From NCBI GenBank assembly GCA_013180625.2, contig SNVD02011387.1, positions 47,569-111,568 of the forward strand: DNA of 64,000 nt, written 5' to 3'. This stretch comes from Boswellia sacra. Taxonomy: Eukaryota > Streptophyta > Magnoliopsida > Sapindales > Burseraceae. Below the pieces are notes generated by a model that had not been told where the DNA came from, searched no databases, and saw only the letters and a list, made by a program, of their open reading frames with translations. This document shows, one piece after another, positions 12,300 to 22,599 of this stretch. The first letter of the stretch is position 1. The number at the start of each line of letters is the position of its first letter. The position numbers were made by a program, and so were the translations under genes.

Positions 12300-13608
12300 C
12301 AAGCATAGGGTCCTTGTTATAGAGAAACCCATGCAATGGAGGTCGTAGTGGATGACAAGTTACAGTTCTATGACTTGAAGAGATACCTGGAAGAAAGGAT
12401 TCTGCCAGATGAGGCCAGTGAAAAAGATAGGGTTGTACTGCGAAGATTGGCTCAACAATTTACTTGTCATCAAGGAGTGATGTACAGGAGAATGGCAAAA
12501 GGGATGTAATTGAGATATTGAGATGAGAAATAAGCAATAAGGCTTATAGAAGAAATCCATAGTGGTGTATGTGGGCCACACATGAATAGACTAATGCCTT
12601 CGAAGAAGATAATGAGGCAAGGCTTTTATTGGCTAACCATTGGACAGATTGTGTCCGAGTTGTGAAGAATTGTCAACATTGCTAGATCAATGGAAATTTG
12701 ATTTGCCAACCTCCCTTCAAGCTATAAGGGATGACAGCATTGTGACTCCTTTCTGCATGGAGCATTGACATTATAGGCGAGATAAAGTCATCAGCCTCCA
12801 ATAGGCATTCGATATATGGTGGTGGCAATCAACTACTTTACCAAGTGGATAAAAGCTTGGTCCTAAAGTAAACTAGAGGCAAAATAGATGGCGAAATTCA
12901 TTGAAAAGAATATCATATGCAGATTCGAAGTGCCACATCATGTTGTGACTAAAAATGGGGTTTATTTCTAGGCTGAGACTAAATCCTTATTTGAGAGATA
13001 TGGGATTGAACCCTATAAGTCGTCTCCATATAGGCCACAAGCGAATGGAGTAGTAGTAGCGGCCAATAAAAACATCAAGAAGATATTGGCCAAGACGGTG
13101 TAGACATACAAAGGTTGGGTAAAGAAGCTGTTTTTTGTGTTATGGGGTTATCAAAACAACACCCAAAAGTTTGACATGCATGACGCCCTTCTTATTGGTG
13201 TATGGTTCAGAAGCGGTCCTACCAATTAAGATAAAAATGAAATCAGTGAGAGTTTTGACAAAAGCAAAAATTCCTGAAGGGGAGTGGATTGATAATAGAT
13301 GTGAACAATTGGCATTAATTTATGAGAAAAGAATGAAGGCTAGGTATCATATACAGTTATACTAGAAATGAGTTGCTCGAGCCTTTAACAAGAGAATAAA
13401 GGCAAGGAAGTTCAAGGAAGGGGAATTGGTCCTTAAACAGGCTAGGGTAGTAGTATTTGATCTGAGAGGGAAGTTCGAACTCAGACGGGAGGGCCTATTC
13501 ATTGTGACAAAGGTCATATCTGGGGGAGCTGTCATCCTATCAAACATGGAAGGAAATGAATTCACTGAGTCCATCGACATGGACATGCTAAAGAAATATT
13601 ATGTATAA
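12300..13608 (+). pseudogene. integrase remnant of element E
   Basis: Pieces of a Ty3/gypsy integrase in several frames: 'VMYRRMAKGM' and 'IHSGVCGPHMN' (12480-12590, zinc-binding N-domain), 'WSIDIIGEIKSS' (about 12760, first catalytic Asp), 'TPFLLVYGSEAVLPIKI' (13183-13240) and the C-terminal 'GKFELRREGLFIVTKVISGGAVIL' (13460-13540), ending in TAA at 13606-13608. The second Asp and the Glu region is scrambled by stops. The final frame 13426-13608 is open but partial. Confidence 0.75.
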
Positions 13609-14412
13609 AAAAAAGTGTGAGAGGAAAAATAATTAATTAGAAAATCAAAAATGGCTAATTAGTGACAAGAGTTGTTTCATTGTGCACATATCGTTCAAAA
13701 AACAAAAGATTATACTTTCATTAATGAAATGAAATTGTTTAGGAACAAATATGCCTTTGAAATATGTTATTATTTTGCTTAATAACAAAAGGAAAACATC
13801 TAACATCTAAGCTGACAATGAAACTAAAAATGTTGTCTTTGCCTCGTCGATGGACTATGAACAGACTCATGATATCACTCATGGCACCGTCTAGCTCGAA
13901 TAGCAAGATCAAAAATGGAGGCCTAAAGGGTCACCTAATCCTTGTACTGATCGTTTGTCTTAAAATCAGGATCATGGAATAGATTCCTCTCAATGGTACG
14001 ATATGGCCAAGAATCCTTCACACGCTCTAGATAACAAGCAAACAATCTCCAAGGACCGAAACCAGTTGATGAATTCACGATCCTCTACTTAAGCCTATAT
14101 TACCGATGTAGTTTAGCAGGATCATAGAAAGAGCTATAGGTGAAACCCACTAAAGGCACGCATGCGATATATGTCCCAACTATCACATGCTCCAGCCTCT
14201 ACCATAAACAGTGCCAGTGAATCTAAGTATCAGGAATGACTCGAAGCTAGTTGATCCAAGAAGAACGTCTCTCAAGTCTCCTCCTTGTATGAAGTCGAGG
14301 GCTATAACAGGAAATATCCCCTTCAGACGTTGCTAGAATAGATAGCCTCTCTTGTAACCAAATTGAGGAAAGGAAACAAAGGAAAATAAGAAAAGAAAGG
14401 TAAGAAAAAACC
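13609..14412 (+). other. 3' non-coding region of element E
   Basis: No gene. About 0.8 kb between the end of integrase and the short tandem repeats, AT-rich at the start and of mixed composition later. I see nothing else that can be named. Confidence 0.5.
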
Positions 14413-14640
14413 TGCTAAGTCGAAAACCCGAAAAGGCGACTTAGACAAATATTAAGGCAAGCACGCTAAACAAAAAACCTGAAAGAGGAGCTTGGGCAAA
14501 AGTTAGGGCATGAAAAAGAAAAGGCTTGTTGAGTTGCAAACCCAAAAAAGATAGCTCAGGGAAAGATAGGGCAAGCTCATTGAGTTGAAAACCTTAAAAG
14601 GGCGGCTTAGGCAAAAATTAAAGCACAAAAAAAAACTGAA
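14413..14640 (+). repeat. degenerate tandem repeat, about four ~55-bp units, in the E 3' UTR
   Basis: Units start near 14413, 14463, 14526 and 14577. Each reads roughly 'gctaagtcgaaaacc' + 'cgaaaaggcgacttag' + 'gcaaaaattaggg', with unit lengths of 50-63 bp. Such repeats of the 'aaaacccgaaagggcggc..aggcaaa' type are commonly seen just upstream of the 3' LTR in plant Tat-type elements. Here they are followed by about 100 bp and then element A, so the 3' LTR that should follow is missing at this place. Confidence 0.65.
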
Positions 14641-14746
14641 GAAGTAGAAAACTGCTACTGAACCGTTGACTCTAATCAATCCTGACTCGATTTAGTCTAA
14701 TCAATGTCTTAGCTAAAATCAAGGGAACTACTATGAAATTAGGTCC

Positions 14747-16118
14747 TGATGAACACTTAAATATGTATGCTTAATAAGAGTTTAGTTTATCATATCGCAT
14801 TAATAGTGCCATTAAATTCCTCAACTTAAGCATGTTTGTAGTCTTTACATCTTTGCAATTAACTTTCTATTAATTTTAGTTTTGTTATAGGTTTAGTAAA
14901 ATTGGTATAACTTTCTATTTATAGATCAGAATGGTGCAAATTTTAATGTTTTGGAAAGCCGATTAAATTATCTACAAGATTGTATTTCACAAGCATCATT
15001 AAATTCGGGCTCTTAGTGGACCAAAAATGGGCTTGAAGTGAACCCATCAATAGTTTCAGTCCGGCCTGACCAAGCCTCAGTATTTTGACCATATCTCTCC
15101 AAATACGTATCCAAATCATATAAATCAAGATGTTCTAGAAATCTGGGAGAAATATCTACAACTTTCATGAAGACATGTGATTAAAATTCTCAATACTTCA
15201 ATGTCAAAATCAGTGGTCAAAGTCAGTTCACCTAATTACCCCAATTGTCAAAGTTGGTGCATCTAATATTTGACAATTATTCCTTTGTAATTTGACAAGT
15301 TTGCCCCTGAATGTATCTATAAATAGAGGTGCCTTGTGACCCATTAGGGAATCTTGGCCTTTGCTGGGATCCCTTGTTATTGTGTTTTTCTCTCTTGTAT
15401 TTTTATGTTATTAATGAATTTCCTTTTTCTTATAATTTGTTTTCTTTCTCTTATAACGTCTTTCTAATTTCTCTCTTGCAAAGGTGAAAGGGTGAAACCC
15501 TTGATATGAGAGTAAAGATTCTATAACCCTTTAATATGTGCTTAATAATCATAATCTTATGTTGTTTATATGATTTATATTTATTTCTCTAATCAATCTT
15601 GACACCACTCGTAAAGTGGAGGTCTTGATCCATTGTCGACAATCCTTAGCACATCAAATGCTTGGATCCTTTCTAGATGTCGTATGGTTCTTCCTTACTT
15701 ACACGAATCTAGTTAGGAACCTTGATCTGTTATAGACATATGGTGATTGGCACACTAGATGCTTGAACCCATTTACAAGTAGTGGTATAAATATTGGTAA
15801 CGAAACAAATATAATTCATATAACTAAAATGGGCTACTTATCCTTATTTCATATATCAAAGGTTGATCCCCTAACCGTAGCTTTCATTATTATTGTGTTG
15901 ATTTCTCTTGTGTGATTCTCATTTATTGTTTATGAACTTGTTCTTACTTATATTTGTTGATATCATCTTGTCATCTCTTTGAATCATCCATATCATATTT
16001 GCTTACTTTATAGTTTGTAGCGCTAAAATTCCCTTTCTCGTGGATCGACCCCGGTCTCACCGGGTTTATTACTTCGACGCTCCTACACTTGGGAGGCAAT
16101 CCTTTTTCGGATGTGTCA
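14747..16118 (+). repeat. element A 5' LTR
   Basis: Begins TGATGAACACTT and ends GTGTCA, 1372 bp. It matches the 3' LTR at 24566-25935 (1370 bp) over its length, and more distantly both LTRs of element C. A TATA box (TATAAATAG) lies at 15318-15326. The primer binding site starts 6 bp after the end. The TG...CA termini are the usual retroviral-type ends. Confidence 0.9.
15318..15326 (+). promoter_or_regulatory. TATA box of the A 5' LTR
   Basis: TATAAATAG in the middle of the LTR. The same word sits at the homologous place in the A 3' LTR (25136-25144) and C 3' LTR (53462-53470), and is degraded in the C 5' LTR (near 43464). Transcription of the element would start about 30 bp downstream. Confidence 0.7.
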
Positions 16119-16124
16119 AGTTTT

Positions 16125-16141
16125 TGGCGCCGTTGCCGGGG
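16125..16141 (+). other. primer binding site, tRNA-Asp, element A
   Basis: TGGCGCCGTTGCCGGGG is complementary over 17 bases to the 3' end of plant nuclear tRNA-Asp(GUC), including CCA. It follows the 5' LTR after a 6-bp spacer (agtttt). The same site is perfect in B (28178-28194) and has four transitions in C (44458-44474). Confidence 0.9.
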
Positions 16142-16256
16142 AAGGTAAAAATTGGCGTGCAAAATTGTAAGTATTCTTTTCTCTTATTTTAGATCTTAAT
16201 TTTTTTTACTTTGTTGTGTGTTCATCTTTTCTTCTCTTTTCTTCTCTCTTTCTTGC

Positions 16257-17903
16257 ATGAAAATTTGGTCACGAACATCTAGTGGTAGACTTGTTAGAAA
16301 AACATCATCTTCCTTAGAAAAGATGGCCGACAATCTAGTGGAAAGATTCACGGATGAAGGGGACAATCGTTCTCAACAAAATGATCAAAACCAACCAAGA
16401 ACCCTCAGAGATGACATGAATCCGGTAAGGACTAGTGCACCATCTTGTGTAGTTTCTCCTCCCGATTCATTCCATTTCAATTTCAAACCAAGTTTTGTTT
16501 GACTTCTACCGACCTTTCGTGGCCTTGATATGAAGAACCCATATTCGCACTTAAAAATCTTTGAAGAGGTGTGTAACTCCTACAGTGACCCAAATTATAG
16601 CATAAACACCATTAGATTAAAGTTTTTTCCTTTTTCCTTAAAAGATAAAGCTAGAATATGGCTACAAAATTTGAGGTTGAATTCCATCAGTTCATGGGAT
16701 GAGATGAAACAACAATTTTTGAAAAAAAAATTTCCTACCCATAGAACAAATTCTCTTAAAAGACAAATCTCCAATTTCACTCAAAAACAAGGGGAAACCC
16801 TTTACCAATGTTGAAATAGGTATAAGGAACTACTTAACACTTGTCCTCACCATGGTTTTAAAACTTGGAGAATAGTTGCACACTTCTATGAAGGGTTAAC
16901 ACCTCAAGATAGGCAACTAGTGGAGTTAATGTGTAATGGAGAATTTGGAGATAAGGACCCTGAGGAAGCAATTGACTACCTAGATTCCTTGGCAGAAAAG
17001 GCACAAAATTGGGACACTGCTGGCACTTATGAGGTACCAAGCAAGGCCCCAACCTCGACATCCAATAGAGGCATTTCCAACCTTAGGGAAGACCATGACC
17101 TTCAAGCCAAATATGCATCCCTAGCTAGAAAAGTCGAGGCTTTAGAGATGAAAAAGAGTGGTCAATTGAATTTTATTCAAGAAAATGTCTGTAACATTTG
17201 TAATGACAATGACCATTCCACTGATGATTGCCCAACTTTGCCTGCCTTTAGGGAATGTCTCCATGAAGAAGCCAATGCCTTGAACACTTTCAAAAGGCCA
17301 AATCACAATCCATATTCACAAACCTACAATCCTGGTTGGAGAAATCATCCAAATTTTAGCTGGAAAAATGAAAATCATGCACAATCTTCACAAGTCCCTT
17401 TTCAAACACGACAAAATTTTCAAAATTCTCATGATCATGCATATGCTCCTCCTCCTAGGGATGACTTTGAAGAAATATTGCATTCATTCATTACAAAGCA
17501 AGAGACTTTTAATAGTCAAACTGCTCAATCATTAGAAAATTTGTCAGACACTCTTGCAAAATTTGCATCTACATTTAGCATCCAAGAGAAGGGGAAATTT
17601 CCTTCTCAAACATTGCAAAACCCCAAAGATCAATCTAACTCAAATGCAGGGAGTTTAAGTAACCATTATTTTGACCAAGCCAAATCAGTCATGACCCTTC
17701 ACAATGGTAAGGTTGTTGAAAAACACATTCCTAACCCTTGTGAGAAAGAAGAAGAATCAATCTCTAAAGGGCAGGAAGAGGTTGCCAACCCAACACTTAG
17801 TGAAGAAGAAACCAAATCCTCATCTGTGCCTCCATTTCCTCAAGCATTAGCTACACAAAAGAAGCCAACTCACAATTCTGAAATCTTTGAAATTTTTAAA
17901 TAG
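16257..17903 (+). pseudogene. gag of element A
   Basis: Start chosen at ATG 16257 (MKIWSRTSSG), a start conserved in C at 44592. The frame runs to the TAG at 17901-17903 with only two earlier stops: TGA at 16500-16502, where the C copy has Gln (CAA), and TGA at 16812-16814 in 'YQC*NRYKELL', where Trp is expected. The core 'PYSHLKIFEEVC...FPFSLKDKARIWL' is the Athila retrotransposon gag domain. Zinc knuckle C-x2-C-x4-H-x4-C at 17190-17231. The C-terminal part is polar with repeated 'NYSNP..QTYNPGWRNHPNF'-like wording typical of Athila gag. Pol follows in the same frame. Confidence 0.88.
17901..17903 (+). other. in-frame TAG between gag and pol, shared with element C
   Basis: The gag and pol frames are the same, separated only by this TAG in 'EIFK*VKVNIPLLD'. 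Element C has TAG at the homologous codon (46221-46223), while B reads through with sense codons ('TFRKLEVNIPLLD'). It is either an inherited nonsense mutation or a recoding (readthrough) site. Confidence 0.6.
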
Positions 17904-20290
17904 GTAAAGGTCAACATTCCCTTGCTTGATGTGATCAAACAGGTACCTTCTTATGCAAAATTTTTGAAAGACTTGTACACTGTGAAAAAGAAGGCCTTTC
18001 TAGCCGAGCAAGTAAGTGCTATTCTTCAAAACAATAATACAGTGAAATATAAGGATCCAGGTTGTCCTACAATTTCATGTGTTATTGGAGACCATAAAAT
18101 TGAACAAGCTTTACTTGATCTTGGTGCTAGTGTGAATTTGCTTCCATATTCAGTTTTTCATAAACTCAATCTAGGTGAGTTAAAACCGACTTTTGTAACT
18201 CTTTTGCTTACTGATAGATCAATCAAAGTACCAAGAGAAGTAGTAGAAGATGTGTTAGTTCAAGTCAATAAATTCATTTACCCAGTGGATTTTATTGTCT
18301 TGGACACACAACCAGTGGAAGTATGTAATTCAATTCCTATCATTTTAGGGCGTCCATTTCTAGCTACCTCTAATGCTTTGATTAATTGCAGGAATGGAGT
18401 CATAAAGCTATCATTTGGGAACATGACATTGGAACTTAATGCTTTTAATATGTGCAAACAACCACATGAAGAAGAAGATGAAATTGAGGAGGCCAATATG
18501 ATCGAAACTATTGTGGAAGATCATATCCAAAAAGGGAGTTCTTCTGACCCTTTGGAAACTTGTTTAGTGAATTCATTAGAATCAAGTATGGAACTAGAGT
18601 CTGATCTTTCTGATATATGTTCTTTATTGGATTGTGCACAGGTGATGAAAAAAGGCTCAAAACCAAGATTCAATGAATTGGGGCAAATCAATGAAAGCAA
18701 GGAAGAGGAAGGTCCCAAGTTAGAACTGAAGCCCTTACCTGAAGGACTGAAATATGCATACCTTGGGGAGAATCAGACATATCCAGTGGTAATATCTTTA
18801 TCCCTCACAAGTGAGCAACAAGGTAAGTTGTTACACGTACTTAAAAGGCATAAAAATGCAATCGGATGGACTTTAAAAGACATAAAAGGCATTAACCCTT
18901 TGATTTGTACACATAGAATACATTTAGAAGAAAATGCCAAAACATCCCAACAACTTCAAAGGAGATTAAATCCCCATATGAAAGAGGTGATTAGGGCTGA
19001 AGTTCTCAAACTACTTGATGTGAGAATTATCTACCCTATTTCTGATAGTAAGTGGGTAAGCCCTACACAAGTAGTACCTAAGAAATCTGGCATTACAGTA
19101 GTCAAAAATAAAAAGGGTGAATTATTGCCAACTCGAGTCTTCTCTAGTTGGAGGATGTGCATTGATTATAGAAAATTAAATGTTGTCACCAGAAAAGACC
19201 ATTTTCCCTTACCTTTCCTTGACCAAATTCTTGAAAGAGTAGCAGGGCACCCCTACTACTGCTTTCTTGATGGATATTCAGGCTATTATCAAATTCCCAT
19301 TGCACTCGAAGACCAAGAAAAAACCACATTCACGTGCCCCTTTGGCACTTTTGTATTTAGGAGAATGCCTTTTGGACTTTGCAATGCCCCAGCCACTTTT
19401 CAAAGATGCATGTTAAGCATTTTCAGTGACATGGTTAAGCATTGTTTAGAAGTTTTTATGGATGATTTAACTATCTTTGGAAACTCTTTTGATGATTGTC
19501 TTGAAAACTTAGAAAAAGTCTTAAAAAGGTGTGAAGAAAAAGGTCTTATTTTGAATTGGGAAAAATGTCATTATATGGTCACTTCGGGAATTGTCTTAGG
19601 TCATGTGGTGTCTTCTAAGGGAATTGAAGTGGACAAAGCAAAAGTGGAATTAATTTCCTATTTGCCTCCACCAAAAACAGTCAAAGAAGTCCGTTCATTC
19701 TTAGGGCATGCTGGATTTTATAGAAGGTTCATAAGAAATTTCAGTGCTATATCTAAACCTCTTTGTAACCTCTTAATAAAAGATACTTCCTTTGAATGGA
19801 CTCAAGAATGTCAAAATGCCTTTGATACACTAATTGGACTTTTAACAACTGCTCCAAGTATGCAATCTCCTGATTGGTCCTTACCTTTTGAATTGATGTG
19901 TGATGCAAGTGACTATGTCATTGGTGCTGTCTTAGGACAAAGAAAAGAAGGTAAGCCTTATGTAATATACTATGCAAGTAGGACTTTAAATGATGCACAA
20001 ATGAATTACACAACAACTGAAAAAGAACTACTTGCAATAGTATTTGCATTAGATAAATTTCGATCTTATTTAATTGGCTCTCCAACAATTGTTTACACTG
20101 ACCATGCAGCTGTGAGATATTTAATGTCTAAACAGGATGCAAAATCTAGATTGATACGGTGGATCTTATTGCTCTAAGAATTCAACATCACAATAAAGGA
20201 TAAGAAAGGAGCCGAAAATGTCGTGCTGATCATCTTTCAAGACTAACGACAGAGACATTAATTAAAACTTCACCTATCAATGATTCTTTT
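17904..20290 (+). pseudogene. pol of element A: protease, reverse transcriptase, RNase H
   Basis: A long open frame, 17904-20174, continues gag in the same phase. Protease active site DLGAS is at 18117-18131, with the flap 'IPIILGRPFL' near 18330. The RT carries 'WRMCIDYRKLN', 'FRRMPFGLCNAPATFQ' and the catalytic box FMDD at 19455-19466. RNase H carries Asp at 19902 (CDASDY), 'TTTEKELLA' and 'VYTDHAAV'. A TAA at 20175-20177 interrupts the RNase H end, where B has Gln, and C shares the stop. A one-base loss near 20222 shifts the frame ahead of integrase. The Athila assignment rests on the RT wording and PBS. Catalytic residues are all kept. Confidence 0.9.
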
Positions 20291-20365
20291 CCTGATGAAT
20301 TTTTATTTTTCGTTGCTGTTGTACCTTGGTTTGCTAACATTGTAAATTTCCTTGCAACAGAAAAA

Positions 20366-21610
20366 ATGCCACCTCATTGGAATGCTCAAGACAAAAGGAA
20401 ATTTTTAACCGAGGTGAAAAATTTTTATTGGGATGACCCATATCTGTTCAAATATTGTTCGGATCAAATAATTAGAAGATGCATACCCGACAATGAGCTA
20501 AGTAGTGTTATTAATTTTTGTCATTCTGAAGCATATGAAGGACATTTTTCATCTAGAAAAACAGCTGCTAAAATCTTGCAATGTGGATTTTATTGGCCCA
20601 CCTTATTTAAAGATGCACATGCATTTTGCAAAACGTGTGAAAATTGTCAAAAATTGGGTTCCATTTCAAAAAGAAACATGATGCCTTTGAATCCCATTCT
20701 TGTTGTTGAGATCTTTAACTGTTGGGATATTGATTTTATGGGACCTTTTCCACCATCATTTGGTTTTGTGTACGTTCTTGTTGCAGTAGACTATGTTTCA
20801 AAATGGGTCGAGGCAATTCCATGTCGAAACAATGATCACAAAACAGTTATCAAATTCTTGAAAGAGAATATCTTATGTAGGTTTGGAATTCCTAGAGCCA
20901 TCATTAGTGATGGGGGTACACATTTTTGTAACAAACCATTTGAAACCTTAATGAAGAAATATGGAATAAGCCATAAAATTTCTACACCTTATCACCCGTA
21001 AACAAGTGGACAAGTTGAATTAGCTAATAGGGAGATAAAAAAGATCTTAGAAAAAACGGTTAACCCAAATAGTAAAGATTGGTCTTTAAGACTTAATGAT
21101 GTACTTTGGGCTTACCAAACTGCTTTCAAAACATCATTGGGAATGTCTACTTATAGATTAGTTTATGGAAAACCTTGTCACTTGCTTGTGAAAATTGAGC
21201 ATAAATCTTATTGGGCCATTAAAACATTTAACACAAACTTGAATGATGCTTGTAAGTTACGTAAACTCCAACTGAGTGAACTTGAAGAAATCAGGAATGA
21301 GGCTTATGAAAATTCTAAAATTTACAAAGAAAAAATGAAGGTTTTTCATAACAAATTTATTGTTAGAAAATCTTTTGAACCTTCACAAAAAGTTCTTTTG
21401 TATGATTCAAGATTGCACTTGTTTCCTGGTAAACTTCGGTCTCGTTGGACTGGGCCTTTCATTGTTAAACATGTTTTCCCTCATGGAGCAGTTGAAATTG
21501 AGAACCCAAAGAATGGTAATGTGTTTAAAGTTAATGAACAACGGTTAAAACCATTCTTTGAAAATTGTGATCAAAATGAAGAGTCCATTGCTTTAATCGA
21601 TCCTTTTTAA
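20366..21610 (+). pseudogene. integrase of element A
   Basis: Zinc-binding H-H-C-C domain at 20520-20650 ('FCHSEAYEGH' and 'CKTCENC'). The catalytic core has Asp in 'WDIDFMGPF' (about 20720), Asp in 'ISDGGTHFCN' (about 20907) and Glu in '[10 protein letters not shown]' (about 21010-21035). The C-terminal GPY/F-like motif is '[21 protein letters not shown]'. The frame is open except for TAA at 20999-21001, a CAA-to-TAA change next to the catalytic Glu. It ends at TAA 21608-21610. It is out of phase with RT because of the shift near 20222. A short inverted repeat (ttttaaagtcgg region, 21650-21668) follows. Confidence 0.88.
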
Positions 21611-21734
21611 GGATTGATTTTTCCCGGTCAAGTGGAGGATACGGTACTCCGCGACTTTTAAAGTCGGTTTTTCAGTTCCCTAAAAACTGTTGCTTACCTT
21701 GCATTCCTTTTCTTTTCTTTTCTCGCATTTTCAC

Positions 21735-22283
21735 ATGGACACTATTCTCTCAAATCTGCACAAACTTTTTCCCTCTCTTCCTCCAAATGATTTGCTTAAA
21801 ATTTACAAAGCTCGCACAGAAAGACTAAGGATGTTGATGTGTAAGGGTATGCCTGTTGAAGTAAGATGGTTAATTGAAGCCATGGTTCGATTCTCTTGTG
21901 AATTTTCAGATAATCTTGTTTCTCACATGCCAGGTATGGGAAAAAGCTCTTACGCCAAAAAGCGAAGAGCGAAAAGGTTACAAGTTTGTCCAAAATGTGC
22001 AAGATGGACTTGTAACCAGCGTTGTCGCTCCTTGGGATATTTGTCTAATAATCGAGAGGATAAACTACAGTTCATCAAGAATGGACTGAGTAGGGAGTCT
22101 TTGGATGATATCCGAATGACTCTTGAGACGCATTCTTGTGGACTTGTGCAGCGTGAAATTTTTAACATGTGGACACAATTCCGAGATGAGCAGGAACGCT
22201 ATAGTCTTGAGAATCTGACTCAAAATGGCCCTGTTTGTCAATTTATAAGAAAACTGAATGGGAAGCATATCCCCAACTCATAG
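21735..22283 (+). CDS. ORFX of element A, unknown Cys4 protein
   Basis: 182 residues from ATG 21735 to TAG 22281-22283, with no internal stop. I do not recognise a family. The protein is basic. The N-terminal half is helical-looking (MDTILSNLHKLFPSLPPND..). Residues 91-103 hold C-x2-C-x4-C-x3-C (CPKCARWTCNQRC), a likely zinc site, followed by a conserved 'NREDKLQFIKNGLS' segment and 'ETHSCGLVQREI'. Homologues lie at the same place in B (34174-34722) and C (50033-50578), always between integrase and LOG. Athila elements often carry an env-like gene here, but there is no signal peptide or membrane segment in A. In all three copies an in-frame conserved tail continues past the TAG. Confidence 0.75.
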   Translation: MDTILSNLHKLFPSLPPNDLLKIYKARTERLRMLMCKGMPVEVRWLIEAMVRFSCEFSDNLVSHMPGMGKSSYAKKRRAKRLQVCPKCARWTCNQRCRSLGYLSNNREDKLQFIKNGLSRESLDDIRMTLETHSCGLVQREIFNMWTQFRDEQERYSLENLTQNGPVCQFIRKLNGKHIPNS

Positions 22284-22355
22284 AAGGTGTTTAAGCCGTT
22301 TCTAGACGTAAAACCAGAGGAAGATGTGAGTCACAATCACAACTACCTGTACATA
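22284..22355 (+). other. conserved in-frame tail beyond the ORFX TAG
   Basis: Directly after the TAG the same frame reads 'KVFKPFLDVKPEEDVSHNHN' and a few more residues. B (34723-34791) and C (50579-50650) have the same tail with the stop TAG at the identical codon. Between A and B the 23 codons differ by five synonymous and three replacement changes. This could be a readthrough extension, an exon reached by splicing, or a conserved RNA element. Confidence 0.55.
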
Positions 22356-22495
22356 TGCATGCGTGTCATCATTTTTGAATTTTAATGCCTATTAGCTGTC
22401 ATTTTGAATTTGTATCTTTTGTTTGACTTATGGTGCCTTTTTTCATCATCTTTTTTGAATTTCTATGCATAATTGTCAAATTTTTCAACAAGCAG
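22350..22495 (+). other. intron-like T-rich stretch between ORFX tail and LOG
   Basis: The conserved coding-like tail ends at a GT (GTACAT in A, GTATAT in B; C has AT instead). About 140 bp of T-rich sequence follows, ending in 'caacaagCAG' (A, about 22494), 'gacaaaccAG' (B, about 34930) and 'aacaaacAG' (C, about 50809). That is the composition and end structure of a plant intron. The sequence inside is not conserved between A and B. Splicing is inferred, not shown. Confidence 0.35.
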
Positions 22496-22599
22496 CCGAG
22501 CTACCTATTTAGATGTCATCATTAGCATACCTTCTTGCACTCCATAAATACCACATCTCTTGTTCTCTTCTTCACACATAGTTAGAGAGTTGCATAGAC

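Larger units (their letters stand above)
6661..14746 (+). mobile_element. internal region of decayed Tat-like Ty3/gypsy element E
   Basis: Plus-strand order is gag, protease, RT, RNase H, archaeal-type RNase H, integrase, then a 3' non-coding zone with degenerate tandem repeats. The second RNase H between pol RNase H and integrase is a hallmark of the Tat/Ogre group. All domains contain stops or frameshifts, and the RT active site is mutated. The right end is cut at 14746 by element A. A likely 3' LTR of the same type lies at 41.0-54.8 kb, so E may once have spanned everything between, but this is inference. Confidence 0.75.
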
